Source: CALMSM01 sp964534095
GTDB taxonomy: Bacteria > Patescibacteriota > Saccharimonadia > Saccharimonadales > CALMSM01
Direction of reading: 5' to 3'
NCBI GenBank assembly: GCA_964534095.1
Contig: CAZHPF010000002.1
Location: 1 to 29,722 of the forward strand
DNA length: 29,722 bases
Part shown: piece by piece, positions 27,571 through 29,722 of the stretch
Layout: the number at the start of each line of letters is the position of its first letter
Position numbering within the stretch: position 1 is the stretch's first letter
Notes under the pieces: generated by a model
Database searches by the model: none
What the model was told of the DNA's origin: nothing
What the model saw: only the letters and a program-made list of their open reading frames with translations
Translations under genes and position numbers: made by a program

Positions 27571-28570
27571 GACAACTACTCCCCGTAAGTCTGCCTCACG
27601 TGGCGCCCATAAGCGCCGTACCAGAACCCCAGTAGTTACTCCGCCAGAATCAAAGAAACGACAAATTGCCAGCCCTGTTTACAGAACACTCCATTTAAGC
27701 AAGCGTCTCCGTCATAAGCGACCGCGTGTAACCGGATCATTCCGGCTGTTCAAACGAAGTATCGCCACGCTCCTAAAGCGAAAGCGATTATTTTTAACCA
27801 TTACGCTGGTGTATCTGGTACTTACCATTGTGCTCGTGAAAGGGCTGGGCGTCGGTTCCAATATTGGCGAACTCAAAACCACACTGACCGACTTATTTGG
27901 TGGCAGCTTGTCTAAGCTAACTACGGGAGTAGCATTGTTTGGTGTCCTGCTTGGTAATATTAATACAACAAACGGCGGGACGCAGGCAGCGGCGTATCAG
28001 TCTGTGCTGCTTGTTACCGTAAGCTTGGCGGTCATTTGGGCACTTCGTCAAACTTTAGGTGCAGAGTCAAAACAGAAACTTACTGCCCGCGATGCGTTTT
28101 ACAAAGGAGAGTATCCGCTCGTTCCATTTTTGTTAGTGCTCATCGTGATAGGCTTGCAGCTTTTGCCGGTAGTCGTTGCTAGTTTTTTGTATAGCACAGT
28201 GCTGGTTGGCGGCCTCGCCGTCACTGTTATTGAAAAAGCAGTCTGGCTATTGATAATTTGTCTGTTGATACTACTGTCGCTGTACATGATAACCTCATCA
28301 ATCTTCGCACTCTACATTGTAACCTTGCCGGAGGTACGTCCCCTGCAGGCACTACGTTCCGCGCGTGATCTTGTATGCTATCGGCGCTGGACTGTTATGC
28401 GCAAAGTGTTGTTTTTACCGGTAGCACTCCTCTTATTAGCGGCCATTATCACTGTACCGATTATCCTGTGGTCACCAGTTACCGCCGAATGGGTATTTTT
28501 CATTCTGAGCATGTTAGGGCTAGCTATTGTCCATAGCTATTTGTACACCTTGTATAGGGAGCTGCTCTAG
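27563..28570 (+). CDS. hypothetical membrane protein in the htpX-ligA unit
   Basis: This 335-residue protein starts with a very basic, disordered N-terminus (about 1-75, rich in Arg, Lys, Thr and Pro; for example KSASRGAHKRRTRTP). Six or so membrane segments follow (near 78-95, 115-132, 140-162, 185-212, 218-250, and a pair near 285-330). The basic region may bind nucleic acid or the inner leaflet. I recognise no family, though similar proteins accompany htpX and ligA in related genomes as far as I recall. The start overlaps htpX by 8 bp and ligA starts 5 bp later, so the set is one transcript. Confidence 0.75.
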   Translation: MPKTTTPRKSASRGAHKRRTRTPVVTPPESKKRQIASPVYRTLHLSKRLRHKRPRVTGSFRLFKRSIATLLKRKRLFLTITLVYLVLTIVLVKGLGVGSNIGELKTTLTDLFGGSLSKLTTGVALFGVLLGNINTTNGGTQAAAYQSVLLVTVSLAVIWALRQTLGAESKQKLTARDAFYKGEYPLVPFLLVLIVIGLQLLPVVVASFLYSTVLVGGLAVTVIEKAVWLLIICLLILLSLYMITSSIFALYIVTLPEVRPLQALRSARDLVCYRRWTVMRKVLFLPVALLLLAAIITVPIILWSPVTAEWVFFILSMLGLAIVHSYLYTLYRELL

Positions 28571-28575
28571 TCGTG

Positions 28576-29722
28576 ATGACATTTGCGGAAGCGAAGACCA
28601 GAGTAGTAAAACTAAAAAAGCTGATTGACGATTACCGGTATCATTACCATGTGCTTGACGAATCATTGATGAGCGAAGCTGCTGCCGACAGCTTGAAACA
28701 CGAACTTGTGCAGTTGGAAGAACAATTTCCTGAGCTACTCACGCCGGATTCACCCACACAACGTGTCGCCGGAGAAGCACTAGACAAATTCGTGAAGGTA
28801 GCCCACTCCGAGCCCATGCTTTCTTTGCAAGATGTATTTAACCGACAAGAACTTGAAGCCTGGATAACGCGGATTACTAAGTTAGCGCCAGGCAAGCAGC
28901 ATGAGTTTTTTTGCGATGTTAAAATGGACGGCTTAGCATGTGCGCTTGTTTACCAGGACGGCCTACTGGTACAAGCGGTGACACGAGGTGATGGTCAGGT
29001 TGGTGAAGACGTGACGATGAATGTGCGTACTATTGAAAACGTGCCGCTCAGGTTGCGGCGAGGCAAGGGTCTCGAAACATTTTTGTCGGGACGCACAGAA
29101 GTACGAGGCGAAATCATTATGCACAAGGATGATTTTGCCCAACTGAACAAGCAACGTGAACAGCAGGGATTGCCGCTCTTTAAGAACCCGCGTAATTTAA
29201 GCGCCGGCACTATCCGCCAGCTAGATCCAAAGTTGGTTGCACGGCGACCGCTGCAATTTCGGGCATACGGATTGTTACACGATGATCCGACGGCCATCCC
29301 AGCCCACAGCTTTGCCTATGAAGCGTTACGCAGGCTTGGTATTACGGCCAACAACCAAGCTACTGCGCTGCCGTCGGTTGATGATGTTATGCAGTTCGTG
29401 GACGCCTGGGAAGAAAAGCGACACAGCCTGCCATTTAATACGGATGGTGTGGTGATTAAGTTAAACGACCGTGCACTGTACGCTTTGCTTGGGACAGTCG
29501 GTAAAACCCCGCGCGGTGCTGTGGCGTACAAATATGCTGCTGAGGAAACCACGACTATTGTTAAAGATATTGTGATCAGTATTGGCCGCACGGGTGCCGC
29601 TACGCCGGTTGCTGTGTTTGACCCTGTTAACCTGGCCGGCACGACCGTGCAACATGCCAGCCTGCACAACGCCGACGAAATCGTCCGTAAAGATATCCGG
29701 GTGGGAGACACTGTTATTATCT
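28576..29722 (+). CDS. ligA: NAD-dependent DNA ligase, 5' part
   Basis: The window holds about 382 residues of this ligase, cut off by the window end. It seals nicks in replication and repair using NAD. The Ia domain has DDYRYHYHVLDESLMSEAAA, and the adenylated lysine is K116 in VKMDG, where most ligases have KIDG. TRGDGQVGEDVTMNVRTIEN and EVRGEIIM follow, then LFKNPRNLSAGTIRQLDPK and NTDGVVIKLND, the nucleotidyltransferase motifs in the right order. The OB fold begins before the end; the zinc finger, HhH and BRCT domains lie outside. The start is the ATG at 28576 (a GTG directly before it is the alternative), 5 nt after the upstream stop. Confidence 0.96.
   Translation, partial: MTFAEAKTRVVKLKKLIDDYRYHYHVLDESLMSEAAADSLKHELVQLEEQFPELLTPDSPTQRVAGEALDKFVKVAHSEPMLSLQDVFNRQELEAWITRITKLAPGKQHEFFCDVKMDGLACALVYQDGLLVQAVTRGDGQVGEDVTMNVRTIENVPLRLRRGKGLETFLSGRTEVRGEIIMHKDDFAQLNKQREQQGLPLFKNPRNLSAGTIRQLDPKLVARRPLQFRAYGLLHDDPTAIPAHSFAYEALRRLGITANNQATALPSVDDVMQFVDAWEEKRHSLPFNTDGVVIKLNDRALYALLGTVGKTPRGAVAYKYAAEETTTIVKDIVISIGRTGAATPVAVFDPVNLAGTTVQHASLHNADEIVRKDIRVGDTVII

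Noticed and set aside
1..29722. UGA recoding to glycine as in SR1/Gracilibacteria
   Set aside because: Genes such as those ending at 4033 and 6551 stop at TGA with normal lengths, and no gene reads through TGA.
1..29722. CRISPR arrays, insertion sequences, rRNA genes
   Set aside because: No regularly spaced repeats, no transposase and no rRNA sequence were seen on either strand.

Overview
The window reads as a piece of a small-genome, mid-GC bacterial chromosome that uses the standard genetic code; several genes end cleanly in TGA. I infer a member of the Patescibacteria/CPR, most likely Candidatus Saccharibacteria (TM7). The grounds are the mix of small lineage-restricted membrane and hypothetical proteins, very few biosynthetic genes, a DUF2975-Xre pair, a Pr6Pr-family membrane protein, a LemA-HtpX pair next to ligA, and an unusually long GMP synthase. 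No rRNA or other decisive marker is present, so the placement is inference.

Layout. 1-909: the 3' end of tRNA-Phe(GAA), an alpha/beta hydrolase starting 6 nt after the tRNA CCA, then tRNA-Gly(GCC) with its own promoter. 845-about 6700: an apparent integrated element. A large serine recombinase faces the tRNA-Gly, and its reading frame runs through the tRNA on the opposite strand. Behind it lie a small zinc-finger-like protein, a membrane protein, a very compact pseudoknotted RNA candidate (3444-3570, minus strand), an attenuator-like leader, and a two-gene module made of an OLD-family ATPase/TOPRIM nuclease and an Mrr-like PD-(D/E)xK nuclease. That module looks like an antiphage defence pair that does not match Gabija. 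6773-9564: a metal-resistance operon (CsoR/RcnR-family regulator, DUF305 protein, CopB-type P1B ATPase) behind a promoter with a G-tract palindrome in its spacer. 9700-17900: many short transcription units, including calycin-like, VOC, PPC/DUF296, two EamA transporters, ArsR-SRPBCC, a 2OG-oxygenase-like protein, DUF2975-Xre, Pr6Pr and an SGNH hydrolase. 17881-23400: an AbrB-like regulator with a perfect inverted repeat at its promoter, a eukaryote-type long GMP synthase, two hypothetical proteins and MgtE. 23541-26013: tRNA-Cys and tRNA-Leu, a hypothetical gene, three tandem paralogous HTH genes and a Nudix hydrolase. 26041-29722: the lemA-htpX-membrane protein-ligA unit, cut by the window end.

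The strongest genome-wide signal is promoter placement. At about a dozen first-of-operon genes a good -10 box, often as extended TGn-TATAAT, lies 6-9 nt upstream of the ATG, so the transcript should begin at or next to the start codon (leaderless mRNA). Shine-Dalgarno sequences are found mainly at operon-internal genes and at a few leadered units. The two best candidates for something undescribed are the pseudoknotted RNA at 3444-3570 and the OLD plus Mrr nuclease pair, both inside the tRNA-Gly-associated element.
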